Below, one piece after another: positions 16,423-27,084 of a stretch of 61,486 bases of DNA. Position numbers and translations under genes: made by a program. Source of the DNA: Acidobacteriota bacterium (GTDB lineage Bacteria > Acidobacteriota > Blastocatellia > Pyrinomonadales > Pyrinomonadaceae); contig JAHBSK010000006.1 of NCBI GenBank assembly GCA_019639175.1, forward strand, positions 188,709 through 250,194, read 5' to 3'. Position 1 is the first letter of the stretch. Each line of letters opens with the position of its first letter. Under the pieces are notes generated by a model. It was not told where the DNA came from. It ran no database searches and saw only the letters and a program-made list of their open reading frames with translations.

Positions 16423-18501
16423 ATGGCGGCAACCACTCGACGCAAAAAGAAGAAAGACCACAGACAGATGGCGTTTACGCGATTTATGATAATAATCGCG
16501 TTCTTTGTGCTGTGGATCGGCGGCATCGGCGCCCGGCTGGTCTATCTTCAGGTAAATCAGCACGAAGAGCTAAGGCAAAAGGCCGTCGGCCAGCGACGCG
16601 ATGTAAAGCAGACCAAACTTCTTCGCGGAACGATATACGACCGCAACGAGCGGGCGTTGGCGATGAGCGTCAAGGCGAAAACGCTCTATGCCGACCCTAT
16701 GCGGATGGATGACGTCAATGCCGCAGCAAAAGATCTGGCAAAGATCCTCAAAAAGAGCGAAAAGGCCCTTCGCGAACAGCTTACTGACGCAAAGGAGGCC
16801 GAGCGTCGGTTCGTGCCGCTTGAAAAAGGGCTGGATACCGCTCAAGCGGATGAAATAAACAAGGCGCTTGACCGTTCCGGCGTCCGCAAATCCGACCTGC
16901 CCAATTATCCCGGACTGCATTGGCGTGATGAGCAAAAGCGAAGTTATCCTCACGGAACGCTCGCTGCTCACGTGATCGGTTTCAGCGATGCGGCAGGTGT
17001 CGGGCAGGCAGGCATCGAGCAGGCGCAGAACACGGCACTTTACGGAGCGGTGATAAAGCGTCAGCAGGAGCGCGACCGGCTCGGACGCGTCTATGACGAG
17101 GTGGTGACGGAAAAGGAACCGCCGAAGGACATTATTCTTACCATCGACAACACGACCCAATATTTTGTCGAACAGGCGCTTGAAAAAGCGGTGAAACAAT
17201 CCAACGCCAAATCCGGCATGGCAGTGGTACTGTCCAACAAAACGGGCGAAGTGCTGGCGATGGCGAATTATCCTACGTTCGACCCGAATGACCTTAGCAC
17301 GATCACATCGGACAATCTGAGGAACAGCTCCATTCAAAGCATGTATTCGCCCGGATCGGTTTTTAAGCTGATCACATACAGCGCCGCCATCGAACGTAAA
17401 TTAGCTCGGTCTGATGCCGAGATCGAGGCCGGGAACGGGACCATCAATGTCGGCAAGCGTGTTTTTAAGGATTCGCGGGCGCTCGGACGCATCACTTTTA
17501 CAAAAGCGATGGCGGTTTCCAGCAATGTCTGTGCGATAAAGACAAGTATGAGGGTCGGACGCGAAGGGTTTTATCAAACCGTCAGGGATTTCGGTTTTGG
17601 TGAACCGACCGGCGTAGGACTGCCCGCAGAGACAAGCGGGGTCGTCCGTTCTCCCGATAAATGGTTCGGCGATTCGCTGGCCTCGATGTCCATCGGTTAC
17701 GAGATAGGTGTATCGGCTTTACAAATGGCGACCGCTTTTGCGACGATAGCAAATGACGGAGTCAAAATTCAGCCCCACGTAATCAAGGAAATTCGACAAT
17801 CGGATGAGACCACTGTTTCAGTCACGCGCCCGGAGAAAAAAAGGGTTGTCAGTGTCGAAACAGCACGCCAACTTCGGACAATGCTGCGTGAGGTCGTCGT
17901 CAGCGGCACGGGAAAAAAAGCCCGGATCGAAGGGTATTCGAGCGCCGGAAAGACCGGTACTGCGTGGAAATTTGACGAGGCCCTGAAGCGCGTCAACTCG
18001 GCAAAATATATATCGTCCTTTATCGGATTTGCTCCGGCGAACGATCCCGAAGTGACGATAGCGGTCGTGATGGATGAACCCAAGGTCGGCGGACGCGACG
18101 GCGGAAGCGTGGCGGCTCCGGTATTTAAGGAGATAGCCGAACAGGTGCTGCCGCATTTGAAGATAAAACCGGGCAGCGACGACGGTGACTTCCGCGAGCC
18201 GCAAGAGGAAGAGCCGGAATTTGACCTCGTCGAGATAGTCGGCAACGGAGAAGAGATCTCTCCTTTCGGCAAAACCGAGAACGCGGAAGAAATTGCCGAA
18301 AACAGTAGTGAAGAAAAGCCGAAAGGCGGAGAAAAACTGGCAGCGCGTGAACCGAAACGGGAAGAGAAGAGGGAAAAGGTTCCGCAAAAGCCCGCCGCAA
18401 AGGACAACGGAGCGACAGGCCCGCGGCCCGTGCCAAAAGCGGCAAAACAAGAACCGGCAGGAGCAACGAGAAAAAGAATTGAAACTAAGCAGCGCAATTG
18501 A
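16423..18501 (+). CDS. ftsI: Peptidoglycan D,D-transpeptidase FtsI (PBP3)
   Basis: Septal class B penicillin-binding protein that cross-links peptidoglycan; 692 aa. It has a basic cytoplasmic N-terminus, membrane anchor at about 19-42, the PBP dimerisation domain (LLRGTIYDRNERALA, about 66-80), and the transpeptidase domain with all three motifs: S312-V-F-K315, S366-S-N368 and K510-T-G-T513. A FAPANDPEVTIAVVMDEP block follows. Residues from about 585 to the end are a long Glu/Lys/Pro-rich tail that most FtsI proteins lack; no PASTA domain is seen. It begins 7 bp after ftsL and overlaps the start of murF by 23 bp. The murE gene that often follows ftsI is not here. Confidence 0.95.
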   Translation: MAATTRRKKKKDHRQMAFTRFMIIIAFFVLWIGGIGARLVYLQVNQHEELRQKAVGQRRDVKQTKLLRGTIYDRNERALAMSVKAKTLYADPMRMDDVNAAAKDLAKILKKSEKALREQLTDAKEAERRFVPLEKGLDTAQADEINKALDRSGVRKSDLPNYPGLHWRDEQKRSYPHGTLAAHVIGFSDAAGVGQAGIEQAQNTALYGAVIKRQQERDRLGRVYDEVVTEKEPPKDIILTIDNTTQYFVEQALEKAVKQSNAKSGMAVVLSNKTGEVLAMANYPTFDPNDLSTITSDNLRNSSIQSMYSPGSVFKLITYSAAIERKLARSDAEIEAGNGTINVGKRVFKDSRALGRITFTKAMAVSSNVCAIKTSMRVGREGFYQTVRDFGFGEPTGVGLPAETSGVVRSPDKWFGDSLASMSIGYEIGVSALQMATAFATIANDGVKIQPHVIKEIRQSDETTVSVTRPEKKRVVSVETARQLRTMLREVVVSGTGKKARIEGYSSAGKTGTAWKFDEALKRVNSAKYISSFIGFAPANDPEVTIAVVMDEPKVGGRDGGSVAAPVFKEIAEQVLPHLKIKPGSDDGDFREPQEEEPEFDLVEIVGNGEEISPFGKTENAEEIAENSSEEKPKGGEKLAAREPKREEKREKVPQKPAAKDNGATGPRPVPKAAKQEPAGATRKRIETKQRN

Positions 18502-19951
18502 ATACATAAGCGGCTCAGCCCCCAACATGGCCCCCGCCTTGACCCAAAGAGAAGTTGATACGTTCGTTATCGACTCTCGTGAGGTTCGGGCGGGTGACGT
18601 GTTCTTTGCGTTGTCGCAACCCGAATACCGAAACAACGGATTCAACGGTGAGTTTGAAGATTCGACCAAATATGCCGAAGCGGCCCTCTCAGCAGGAGCG
18701 GCTGCGTGTGTTCTAAGGCGTGACAGATTTCTGGAACACAAGGAGCTTGAAAACCACGTGGATCGGCTCATCTTTTCCGATGATGTCATTGCATCGCTTC
18801 AGGGCCTTGCTCACGGTGTTTACAAGGAATGGAACGGCCCCGTGGTCGCCATCACGGGCAGTGCCGGAAAGACCACGGCGAAAGAACTGACCGCAGAGGT
18901 TCTGGCATTTGCAGGAAAGAAGGTTCTCAAAAACGTAAAGAACTATAACAACGGCCTCGGCCATCCGCTTACGGTTCTGAATCTTGCCAAAGATCCGGGT
19001 TACGATGTCGCGGTGCTGGAAATGGGAATGTCAACGCCGCTGCAGGAGATCGAAAGGCTCTGCCGCATCACGCCGCCCGATGTTTCCGTTGTTCTGAATG
19101 TCCTGCCGGTGCATTTGGAGCATTTGGGCAGTATCGAAAATGTGGCCGCCGCAAAAGCGGAGATCGTGACCGGTATGAAGCCGGACGGAACGGCTGTGCT
19201 TAACATTGACGATCAGCGTGTGGCGGCGATGGCGGCATTATCGCCCGGTAAAGCGATCACTTTTGGTTTTGGCGAAGATGCGAACGTAACCGCCTCGAAC
19301 ATCGTTTCAAAAGGCTTTGGAATGACCGAATTTTTGCTTTCGTGTCCTGACGGAACGGCAAACGTGAGGTTTCATTTGAGCGGCCGTCATAATATCCTCA
19401 ACGCGCTTGCCGCCGCAGCGGTCGGAACGACATTTGATATTCCTGTCGAACGCATTGCCGGAGCGTTGGAAAACGCCGCTCCGCCGCCTCAACGCGGCGA
19501 GGTTCTGCGTTTCAGGAAAGGATTTGTCGTTGTAAATGATTCGTATAATTCAAACCCCGATGCTTTGATCTCCATGGCACGGACGCTGGTCGAGGACAGT
19601 CCCGCCGGATCGCGCAAGATAGTTGTCGCGGGTGAGATGCTCGAACTCGGGCCTGATTCGGAGCGGATACATTTTGAGACCGGACGAACGCTTGGTTCTA
19701 TTGGGATAGATGAACTGATAGGCGTTCGCGGCCATGCCGAGCCGATGGTCGAAGGGGCAAGATCGGAAGGACTCGACGCGGCGTTGTTCGCTCCCGATTC
19801 CGGTTCCGCCGCAAAAATGCTTGTGCCGATGGTAAAAAGCGGCGATGCGATATTGGTAAAAGGTTCGCGCGGTGTGCGGACAGAACGTGTTGTTGAGGAA
19901 TTGCTGGCAAATTTTGACTTGGAGGGTGAGGCGGCCGCAAATATCCGGTGA
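18479..19951 (+). CDS. murF: UDP-MurNAc-tripeptide-D-Ala-D-Ala ligase
   Basis: ATP-dependent cytoplasmic ligase that adds D-Ala-D-Ala to the UDP-MurNAc-tripeptide. The best start is TTG at 18479, giving KLSSAIEYISGSAP as a normal MurF N-terminus and 490 aa; the open frame reaching back to 18293 is only overlap with ftsI. ATG 18527 is a shorter alternative. Seen: TFVIDSREVRAGDVFFAL (UDP-binding domain), P-loop G127-SAGK-TT (K131), NYNNGLGHPLTVLNL, EMGMS, and NDSYNSNPDAL with the C-terminal ligase domain to the end. Its start codon lies inside ftsI, suggesting coupled translation. Mur ligase order here is murF-mraY-murD. Confidence 0.95.
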   Translation: MKLSSAIEYISGSAPNMAPALTQREVDTFVIDSREVRAGDVFFALSQPEYRNNGFNGEFEDSTKYAEAALSAGAAACVLRRDRFLEHKELENHVDRLIFSDDVIASLQGLAHGVYKEWNGPVVAITGSAGKTTAKELTAEVLAFAGKKVLKNVKNYNNGLGHPLTVLNLAKDPGYDVAVLEMGMSTPLQEIERLCRITPPDVSVVLNVLPVHLEHLGSIENVAAAKAEIVTGMKPDGTAVLNIDDQRVAAMAALSPGKAITFGFGEDANVTASNIVSKGFGMTEFLLSCPDGTANVRFHLSGRHNILNALAAAAVGTTFDIPVERIAGALENAAPPPQRGEVLRFRKGFVVVNDSYNSNPDALISMARTLVEDSPAGSRKIVVAGEMLELGPDSERIHFETGRTLGSIGIDELIGVRGHAEPMVEGARSEGLDAALFAPDSGSAAKMLVPMVKSGDAILVKGSRGVRTERVVEELLANFDLEGEAAANIR

Positions 19952-19987
19952 TGTTGTGACGCGGATGGCGTGACGCGATAAAAGCCA

Positions 19988-21127
19988 ATGCTCTATTACC
20001 TCTTGTATCAGATCATTTTCCGACAGTATGGTGCCGGAAGCGAGTCCATATTGTTCAAGGGGCTGAACGTGTTTCAGTACGTGACCTTTCGCACGGCCTG
20101 GGCGACGATCACGTCACTGCTGCTGACACTGTTCCTCGGAAACTGGGTGATAAAAAAGCTGACGGCGCTAAAGGTCGGACAGGAGATACGCGAGGAACTT
20201 TCCGCCGAACACCATGCCAAGAAGGGAACGCCGACGATGGGCGGCGTGCTTATCATCGGCACGGTGATAATCTCAACGCTTTTGTGGGCGCGGCTCGATA
20301 ATCTGTTCCTCTGGCTTGCCCTGGCCGCGACAACGCTTTTTGCGGCTATCGGTTTTGCCGACGATTACATAAAGATCGTTAAAAAAAGAAGCCTCGGCCT
20401 GACCGGAAAACAAAAACTGGCAGGCCAACTGATAACCGCGTTGGGTGTTTGGGCGGTGCTTTATTTTTTCACGAACTATGTGTGGAAGCTGAGCATCCCG
20501 TTCTTTAAATCGACGGTCGAAACTGATGTAGCTTATGTCGGCCCGTGGGTCTATCTCATTTTTATAGTGTTCGTCCTGCTCGGTTCCTCGAATGCGGTGA
20601 ACCTGACAGACGGACTTGACGGATTGGCGACGAGCGTGACCTTTATCGCAATGGCCGCCCTCACCACGCTGACATACGTCTCCAGCGATAAGCGTTGGGC
20701 TGATTATCTTGACCTTGCGCACAATCCGTCATCGGGCGAACTGACCGTCTTTTGCGGAGCGATGGTCGGTGCCAGCCTCGGATTTCTCTGGTATAACGCG
20801 CCGCCCGCCGAGGTCTTTATGGGCGATGTCGGGTCGCTTGCCATCGGCGGTGCGTTGGGAACCGTCGCCATTTTGACGAAACAGGAATTTTTGCTTCCGT
20901 TCATCGGCGGCATATTTATCATCGAGGCCATTTCCGTGATGATGCAGGTCGGATATTTCAAATTCACACGTAAAACGACCGGCGTCGGCAAGCGTATATT
21001 TTTACAGGCTCCGCTACATCACCATTTTCAGCTTTCGGGCTGGAAGGAACCAAAGATCGTTTTCAGGTTTGTCATCGTTGCCATTTTGTTTGCATTGCTG
21101 AGTTTGCTGACGGTGAAATTGCGCTAA
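19988..21127 (+). CDS. mraY: Phospho-N-acetylmuramoyl-pentapeptide-transferase
   Basis: Polytopic enzyme that makes lipid I from undecaprenyl phosphate and UDP-MurNAc-pentapeptide; 379 aa. Catalytic landmarks are clear: [16 protein letters not shown] (about 75-90), the aspartate pair D125-D126 in [22 protein letters not shown] (about 203-215), [11 protein letters not shown] (about 278-288), and the C-terminal HHHFQLSGW (about 346-354) histidine triad. About ten hydrophobic segments fit the family. It starts 36 bp after murF. Confidence 0.97.
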   Translation: MLYYLLYQIIFRQYGAGSESILFKGLNVFQYVTFRTAWATITSLLLTLFLGNWVIKKLTALKVGQEIREELSAEHHAKKGTPTMGGVLIIGTVIISTLLWARLDNLFLWLALAATTLFAAIGFADDYIKIVKKRSLGLTGKQKLAGQLITALGVWAVLYFFTNYVWKLSIPFFKSTVETDVAYVGPWVYLIFIVFVLLGSSNAVNLTDGLDGLATSVTFIAMAALTTLTYVSSDKRWADYLDLAHNPSSGELTVFCGAMVGASLGFLWYNAPPAEVFMGDVGSLAIGGALGTVAILTKQEFLLPFIGGIFIIEAISVMMQVGYFKFTRKTTGVGKRIFLQAPLHHHFQLSGWKEPKIVFRFVIVAILFALLSLLTVKLR

Positions 21128-21157
21128 AGCCAAAAGGCCGAGGTTCTGAGTTTTTTC

Positions 21158-22546
21158 ATGCAGATCGAAGGAAGAAAAATACTTGTCCTGGGAGCGGGAA
21201 GATCCGGCACGGCATCCGCACGATTCGCTGCCGAACGCGGCGGCACGGTTGCTTTGCATGACAAGAAAGCGGTCGAGGAATGGTCTGACGAGGCACGGTC
21301 TTTGAAAACTTCGCACAATGTCGGGCTGATGTCGGGCCAGATACCATCATGGCTTTTGGATCAGATCGATCTGGTGATAATTTCGCCCGGGATACCTGCA
21401 AATTCCGTCCCTGCCAGATACGTTGACCGCAAGGACGGTGAAGTGATCGGTGAGGTAGAGTTGGCGTTTCGGTTTCTTAAGGGGCGAATGATCGGCATAA
21501 CCGGTTCCAACGGCAAAACGACGACGACGACGCTTGTCGGAGAGATCCTGAAAGATGCCGGTATGGATGTATTGGTCGGCGGCAATATTGGAACGCCTCT
21601 TCTTGATCTCGTGAGTTTAGCGAAAGAAGACACCTGGGTCGTTACGGAGCTGTCGAGTTTTCAGCTTGAAACGATAGTTGACCTGAGGCCGAGAATAGCC
21701 GCGTGTCTGAACGTGACGCCGAACCACATGGACAGATACGATCTGTTCTCTGATTATGCCGCCGCGAAACACAGGATATTCATGAACCAGGCCGATGAAG
21801 ATCTGGCGGTGCTGAACGCGGACGACGCTGTCACGTCAAAATGGGCCGAAGGGTTAAAGGCCCACGTGACGTTCTTCAGCGTTAAAAAAGAATTGGATGA
21901 GGGATCGTTCCTTCGCGGTAATGAACTGGTCTGCCGCGCGGAAGGCAGCGAAAAGGTGCTTGCAAACCGCAATGACATATTGCTTCGCGGACTGCACAAC
22001 GTTGAGAATGTTCTGGCGGCGTTCGCCATAAGTTTGGCTTGCGGCGTGTCGCCCGATTCAATGAGAGAAACGGTCCGCAATTTCAAAGGCGTTGAGCATC
22101 GGATGGAATTTGTGGCGAAGATAAATGATGTCAGTTTTTACAATGACTCAAAGGCAACATCTGTTGACGCCGCATTGAAAGCTCTCGAAGCACTAAGCGA
22201 AAGCGACGGAAAAACGGTGCTGCTGTTGGGCGGACGCGGGAAAAACGCTCCTTATGCCCCGCTGATCCCGCTCATCGGATCGACCGTCAGGGCGTTGGTG
22301 GTTTACGGCGAGGACGGCGACAACATCGCGGAGCAGTTAAAGGGTACGTCGGAAATAATCCGGGCCGGTTCAATGACCGAAGCGGTCAAATTCGCGGCAG
22401 AGGCTGCAGAACCGGGCGATAAGGTGCTGCTGGCTCCGGCATGTGCAAGCTTTGATATGTTCAAAAGTTTTGAGGAACGCGGCGACTCGTTCAGAAAAGC
22501 TGTGACTGACCTTACAGAAGCGGAGGCAGTGTCGGGACGCGGCTGA
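21158..22546 (+). CDS. murD: UDP-N-acetylmuramoylalanine-D-glutamate ligase
   Basis: ATP-dependent cytoplasmic ligase adding D-Glu to UDP-MurNAc-L-Ala; 462 aa. The N-terminal Rossmann domain begins VLGAGRSGTASARFAAERG (about 9-27) and carries SPGIPANS. The P-loop GITGSNGKTTTTT (about 113-125) is followed by GGNIGTPLLD, ELSSFQLE, NVTPNHMDRYD, HRMEFV and the KAT loop NDSKATSVDAALKAL; the carbamylated-lysine position is the K in NDSKAT's family context. It begins 30 bp after mraY and ends 3 bp before ftsW. Confidence 0.97.
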   Translation: MQIEGRKILVLGAGRSGTASARFAAERGGTVALHDKKAVEEWSDEARSLKTSHNVGLMSGQIPSWLLDQIDLVIISPGIPANSVPARYVDRKDGEVIGEVELAFRFLKGRMIGITGSNGKTTTTTLVGEILKDAGMDVLVGGNIGTPLLDLVSLAKEDTWVVTELSSFQLETIVDLRPRIAACLNVTPNHMDRYDLFSDYAAAKHRIFMNQADEDLAVLNADDAVTSKWAEGLKAHVTFFSVKKELDEGSFLRGNELVCRAEGSEKVLANRNDILLRGLHNVENVLAAFAISLACGVSPDSMRETVRNFKGVEHRMEFVAKINDVSFYNDSKATSVDAALKALEALSESDGKTVLLLGGRGKNAPYAPLIPLIGSTVRALVVYGEDGDNIAEQLKGTSEIIRAGSMTEAVKFAAEAAEPGDKVLLAPACASFDMFKSFEERGDSFRKAVTDLTEAEAVSGRG

Positions 22547-22549
22547 TAT

Positions 22550-23725
22550 ATGGCAATGAAGTCTAAAGAAGCTAGAATGGATTGGCTTATGTTCGCGATA
22601 GCCGCGGTACTCGCGGTTTTCGGGACGATGATGGTCTATAGTGCTTCCGCGATGATCGCCTATCGCGAGACCGCCGGTGAATCGCAGTTCACATATTTTT
22701 ACAAACAGGCCGCGTTCACGGCTATCGGCCTTGTTCTGATGTATGTGGTCAGCCGTATCGATCATCGGCTTTACAATAACCGCATTGTTGTCGGCCTGGT
22801 TCTTCTGGTCACGGTCGGATGCCTCATCGCTGTCTTTGGCTTTAACGAGATAAACGGCGCGCAAAGGTGGATACGTTTTGGCTCGTTCTCGCTTCAGCCT
22901 TCTGAGATGGCAAAGATCGCCCTGCCGCTTTTCCTTGCGTACTATCTGGCAAACAGGGAAGGAAAGATGAGCGACATCGTCGGAACGGTTCTGCCTTGCT
23001 GTGCCGTTGCCGCTTTTCTGATGGGGCTTGTCTTTTTTGAACCCGATCTGGGAACGGCTCTGGTGCTCGCGGCAATTTTCGCCGCTGTGTTCTTTGCCGC
23101 CGGAGCAAGCATGGTTCATGTCGGCGCGCTTGCGGCGATCGCCGTTCCGATAGTAGGCGGGGCATTGATCTTTGCACCGTGGCGTATGCGGCGGCTGGCG
23201 GCGTTTGTCGATCCCTGCAACCCTGAAAACGCGGCCGATGCAGGCTATCAGGTTTGCCAGTCGCTTTACGCGATCGGGTCGGGCGGCATTTTGGGAGAAG
23301 GTTTTGCGAAAGGCCAGCAAAAACTCTTCTATTTGCCATATCCCTATTCAGATTTTATATTTTCTGTCGTCGGCGAAGAGTTGGGGCTTGCGGGAACACT
23401 TGCTGTTGTTGTCGCTTTTGCATTTTTGCTATGGCGAGGAGCGCGTGCCGCGATGAATGCTCCTGACCGCTTCGGGACGCTGCTCGGAATAGGAATAATC
23501 ACGGGAATAACCGTTCAGGCGCTGTTCAACATAAGCGTCGTCACGTCATTGCTTCCGGCAAAAGGAATTCCGCTGCCTTTTATTTCATACGGAGGATCAT
23601 CCGTTATGGTCACGCTGGCGGCGGTCGGGATCTTACTTAATATTTCCAAAAACCGGTCATCTGCCGGATCGGAGAAAAAATCGGCGGCCGTTCATCGCCG
23701 AAAAGGAAAAGCAGGTTTACGATAA
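22550..23725 (+). CDS. ftsW: SEDS peptidoglycan glycosyltransferase FtsW
   Basis: Septal peptidoglycan polymerase of the SEDS family, working with FtsI; 391 aa and about ten membrane segments. Diagnostic blocks: GAQRWIRFGSFSLQPSEMAKIALPLFLA (start near residue 102), FEPDLGTALVL (about 163-173), the large periplasmic loop with NAADAGYQVCQSLYAIGSGG, YLPYPYSDFIFSVVGEELG (about 263-281), and LPAKGIPLPFISYGGSS (about 337-353). A basic tail follows the last helix. It sits between murD (3-bp gap) and murG (8-bp gap), as in most dcw clusters. Confidence 0.97.
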   Translation: MAMKSKEARMDWLMFAIAAVLAVFGTMMVYSASAMIAYRETAGESQFTYFYKQAAFTAIGLVLMYVVSRIDHRLYNNRIVVGLVLLVTVGCLIAVFGFNEINGAQRWIRFGSFSLQPSEMAKIALPLFLAYYLANREGKMSDIVGTVLPCCAVAAFLMGLVFFEPDLGTALVLAAIFAAVFFAAGASMVHVGALAAIAVPIVGGALIFAPWRMRRLAAFVDPCNPENAADAGYQVCQSLYAIGSGGILGEGFAKGQQKLFYLPYPYSDFIFSVVGEELGLAGTLAVVVAFAFLLWRGARAAMNAPDRFGTLLGIGIITGITVQALFNISVVTSLLPAKGIPLPFISYGGSSVMVTLAAVGILLNISKNRSSAGSEKKSAAVHRRKGKAGLR

Positions 23726-23733
23726 GGATTCTG

Positions 23734-24810
23734 ATGAAGATCTTGATAGCGGCCGGCGGGACCGGCGGACATATTTATCCGGGAATCGCCGTGGCAAACG
23801 AACTGCTGCGGCGTAATGAGGAGAACGAGGTTCTGTTCGTTGGAACGGCGCGCGGCCTTGAGACCCGGATCGTGCCTGAGAACGGCTATCAGCTTTCTTT
23901 GATAAACAGCGCCGGATTAAAAAGCGTCGGCTTTGTCGGTAAATTAAAGGGCTTGTCGGTTCTGCCGAGAAGTTTTATCGAGGCACGGCAGATCATCAAA
24001 CAGTTCAGGCCGCACGTTGTGGTCGGAGCAGGCGGTTATGTTTCTGGGCCGGTTCTGTTGATGGCGTCGATCATGGGAATTCCGACGCTGGTCATGGACT
24101 CGAACGCGTTGCCCGGTTTTACGAACCGAAAACTCGCACGTTTTGCTGATAAAGCCGCGCTGACGTTCGAGGAAGCCATGCCGTATTTTGGCGGCAAAGG
24201 CGTCGTGACCGGAAATCCGGTGCGGCAGGAGTTTTTTGAGATACCGGCAAAGCCGCGCGGAGAAAAGGCTCATATTCTCATCTTCGGCGGTTCGCAGGGA
24301 GCGCGTGCGATCAACAACGCTGTCGGCGATGCGTTGGAACCGCTGGCAGAATATGCGGACAGGCTTACGATAACGCATCAGACAGGTGAGGCAGATTTTG
24401 AGAAGTTTCGCGAGATATACAACCGCTCCGCTTTTCATGACGCTGATGTGCGGCCGTTCATATCTGATATGTATGTGGAATTTGGCAAGGCCGATCTGGT
24501 TATCTGCCGTGCCGGAGCGACAACCTGTTCGGAACTTGCAGCGGCAGGCAGGGCGGCGATAATGATACCGCTGCCGACGGCCGCAGACGATCATCAGCGA
24601 AAGAATGCCGAAGCCCGCGAAAAGGCCGGAGCGGCAAAGATGCTGCTGCAACGCGATATGAACGGAGCAACGCTGGCAGCGGCGATCACCGAACTTATTG
24701 ACGATGCGGAAAAACTGTCCGAAATGGGAAGTTCGGCAAGAAAATTATCACGGCCCGACGCGGCGGAAAGAGCGGCGGATCTGATAGAGGAACTAAGAAA
24801 GAATGTTTAG
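23734..24810 (+). CDS. murG: UDP-GlcNAc-undecaprenyl-PP-MurNAc-pentapeptide GlcNAc transferase
   Basis: Membrane-associated GT28 glycosyltransferase converting lipid I to lipid II; 358 aa. Glycine loops are visible: [17 protein letters not shown] (8-24), [10 protein letters not shown] (about 93-102), and [14 protein letters not shown] (about 187-200). The UDP-GlcNAc site appears as [25 protein letters not shown] followed by DDHQRKNAE. The 3' end overlaps murC by 8 bp. Confidence 0.97.
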   Translation: MKILIAAGGTGGHIYPGIAVANELLRRNEENEVLFVGTARGLETRIVPENGYQLSLINSAGLKSVGFVGKLKGLSVLPRSFIEARQIIKQFRPHVVVGAGGYVSGPVLLMASIMGIPTLVMDSNALPGFTNRKLARFADKAALTFEEAMPYFGGKGVVTGNPVRQEFFEIPAKPRGEKAHILIFGGSQGARAINNAVGDALEPLAEYADRLTITHQTGEADFEKFREIYNRSAFHDADVRPFISDMYVEFGKADLVICRAGATTCSELAAAGRAAIMIPLPTAADDHQRKNAEAREKAGAAKMLLQRDMNGATLAAAITELIDDAEKLSEMGSSARKLSRPDAAERAADLIEELRKNV

Positions 24811-26191
24811 GAACGTAAAACGTATCCATTTTATCGGCGTCGGCGGCATCGGAATGAGCGGCATCGCCGAGGTTTTGGCGAATCTGGGATTTGAGGTCTC
24901 CGGTTCGGATATTCGCCGTTCAAACAACACCGACCGGCTTGAGAAATTGTACGGGATACGCATTTACGAAGGCCATCGGGCCGAGAATGTCGGCGACGCA
25001 CAGGTCGTGGTCTATTCCTCCGCCGTTCGCGACGATAATCCCGAGGTCGTCGAGGCAAAAAAGAAAGGAATTCCCGTTATTCCGAGGGCAGAAATGCTTG
25101 CCGAACTGATGGTGCTGAAACCGTATGCCGTGGCGGTGTCGGGAACGCACGGAAAGACTTCGACGACCTCAATGGTCGCGACGATATTGAAGCACGGCGG
25201 AGTTGACCCGACGACGGTTGTCGGCGGTGTTGTCGAAACACTTGGGTCGAACGCACAGGTTGGCAGTTCCGAATGGTTCGTGACCGAGGCTGACGAAAGC
25301 GACCGGTCATTTCTGATGCTTTATCCGACCATCGCCGTCGTCACGAACATCGACAAGGAACACATGGAATCCTACAAAGGCATGGATGACGTGGTTCAGT
25401 GCTTTACAGATTTTGTGAACAAGGTGCCGTTCTTTGGTTCGGCTGTGATCTGTCTGGACGACCCGAATGTGCAGCTTATCATCCCGAAAATAAAACGCCG
25501 CCGCGTGACCTACGGCCTGACGGCACAGGCGGATGTTTCCGCTCATAACATCGTCTATGACGAAGATTTTGGTTCCACATTCACCGTTTGGCGCGGAACG
25601 GAAGTGCTTGGCGAAGTGCGGCTTTCGGTTCCCGGACAGCACAATGTCTATAACGCGCTTGCGGCGACGGCGGTTGCTCTGGAACTGGAGATACCGTTCG
25701 ATAAGATCGCCGAGGCGTTTGCCGGATTTAAGAACGCAAACAGGAGATTTCAGGCAAAAGGCGAGGCCAACGGTGTTCTGGTCGTTGATGATTACGGCCA
25801 TCATCCGACCGAGATACTGGCGACGCTTTCCGCCGCAAAGAACGGAGCGGCGGGAAGGCGCACGGTCGTCGCTTTTCAGCCACATCGTTATTCCAGAACA
25901 AAGGAACTGATGGACGAGTTCGCACTGGCGTTCAATAACGCGGACGTGCTTTATGTGCTGGATATCTATCCCGCAAGCGAAGAACCGATCGAGGGCATAA
26001 CAGCCGAAGCCCTGACGGAAAACATAAAAAAATACGGCCACAAGGACGTTACATACATCGGCGAACTCGATACGGCTGCCGACATAGTTGTAGAAACGCT
26101 CAGGGAAGGCGACATCGTCATCACGCTCGGCGCGGGAAATGTGACGCGGCTTTCGGATGAGATATTGGAAAAGCTGAAGGAGAAACGGTAA
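24803..26191 (+). CDS. murC: UDP-N-acetylmuramate-L-alanine ligase
   Basis: First amino-acid ligase of the peptidoglycan pathway, adding L-Ala to UDP-MurNAc; 462 aa. N-terminal [17 protein letters not shown] (9-25) binds the UDP sugar. The P-loop is [16 protein letters not shown] (about 112-127), followed by [20 protein letters not shown], and [10 protein letters not shown], with FQPHRYSRT in the C-terminal domain. It overlaps murG by 8 bp. The murB and ddl genes that commonly follow murC are absent; ftsQ comes next after 19 bp. Confidence 0.97.
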   Translation: MFRNVKRIHFIGVGGIGMSGIAEVLANLGFEVSGSDIRRSNNTDRLEKLYGIRIYEGHRAENVGDAQVVVYSSAVRDDNPEVVEAKKKGIPVIPRAEMLAELMVLKPYAVAVSGTHGKTSTTSMVATILKHGGVDPTTVVGGVVETLGSNAQVGSSEWFVTEADESDRSFLMLYPTIAVVTNIDKEHMESYKGMDDVVQCFTDFVNKVPFFGSAVICLDDPNVQLIIPKIKRRRVTYGLTAQADVSAHNIVYDEDFGSTFTVWRGTEVLGEVRLSVPGQHNVYNALAATAVALELEIPFDKIAEAFAGFKNANRRFQAKGEANGVLVVDDYGHHPTEILATLSAAKNGAAGRRTVVAFQPHRYSRTKELMDEFALAFNNADVLYVLDIYPASEEPIEGITAEALTENIKKYGHKDVTYIGELDTAADIVVETLREGDIVITLGAGNVTRLSDEILEKLKEKR

Positions 26192-26210
26192 AGGGAATAA
26201 ACGATCTCGC

Positions 26211-27077
26211 ATGAGTGCAAAGACTAAAAAAAGATCAACAGGAAAACACGCCGTGCGGCCCGCAAGGCGAAAGCGTCCGGCTGCGTCAAAAAAGTCAACG
26301 CGCGGTTTTTTGGGCATCGTCAGCAAGAATGTTGCTCCGCTGCTTTTGAGCGGGTGCATAATCTTCTGTCTCGCGGTCATAGTATTTCTTGGGTATCGTT
26401 CGGTCACGGCATCTGATTTTTTTGAATTGACGCGGGTCGAGATACGCGGTGCCAACCGGACGCAGGCCGACCTGGTCGAACGCATCGTGACCGCACAGAG
26501 CGAAAGGACAGGCGTGTGGAATGCCGACCTGCCGGAAATAAAGGCGAGGATAGAAAAGCAGCCTTTCGTCCGCTCCGCGACCGTTTCAAGGGTGTTGCCG
26601 GACCGTATCCGTGTGCAGATCTTTGAACACGAGCCGAAAGCTCTGGTAAAGCTGAAAGACGGAAATTATCTGGTAAGTTCGAGCGGTGAAATACTTGCGG
26701 TTGCGGAAAAGCCGGAAGATTCGCTGCCGTTCGTTCTGTCAGGTTGGGACGAAGGCAAATCCGAAAGAACGGACAAGGAAAACGCCGAACGTGTTGAGAT
26801 GTATCAGGCGATGCTTGCCGATTGGTCTGCTCACGGCATTGTAGAGCGGGTCGAATACGTTGATCTGGCATCGGTGCGTGACCCGCGTGTTATGGTCACG
26901 GATTCCGGGAACAAGGTCTCGATCTCGGTCGGCAGGGAAAATTTTGGCGAGAACCTGAGCCGCGGCCTGAAGGCCATTGCGGGCAAGGGAAATATTTTTA
27001 AGGGAGTTGAGCTTATCGGGGCGCGGATGATGCTCTCTCCGCGTGAGCCGTCCAGAACGGCGGAGCCGGCGCAATGA
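26211..27077 (+). CDS. ftsQ: Cell-division protein FtsQ (DivIB)
   Basis: A 288-aa bitopic divisome protein. The cytoplasmic N-terminus is strongly basic (about 1-45), the membrane segment lies at about 46-66 (LLLSGCIIFCLAVIVFLGY), and the periplasmic part starts with a POTRA domain (ELTRVEIRGANRTQADLVER, about 75-94, ending IRVQIFEHEPKALVKL). It is followed by the FtsQ/DivIB beta domain with GNYLVSSSGEILA. The C-terminal ~30 residues are not conserved. It sits between murC and ftsA, as expected. Confidence 0.93.
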   Translation: MSAKTKKRSTGKHAVRPARRKRPAASKKSTRGFLGIVSKNVAPLLLSGCIIFCLAVIVFLGYRSVTASDFFELTRVEIRGANRTQADLVERIVTAQSERTGVWNADLPEIKARIEKQPFVRSATVSRVLPDRIRVQIFEHEPKALVKLKDGNYLVSSSGEILAVAEKPEDSLPFVLSGWDEGKSERTDKENAERVEMYQAMLADWSAHGIVERVEYVDLASVRDPRVMVTDSGNKVSISVGRENFGENLSRGLKAIAGKGNIFKGVELIGARMMLSPREPSRTAEPAQ

Positions 27078-27084
27078 CATTGCT

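Noticed and set aside
22370..23320. 316-codon minus-strand frame opposite murD and ftsW
   Set aside because: Antisense shadow of two conserved genes with no family features.
25307..26485. 392-codon minus-strand frame opposite murC and ftsQ
   Set aside because: No domain or start signal and fully opposite conserved murC; long only because of base composition.
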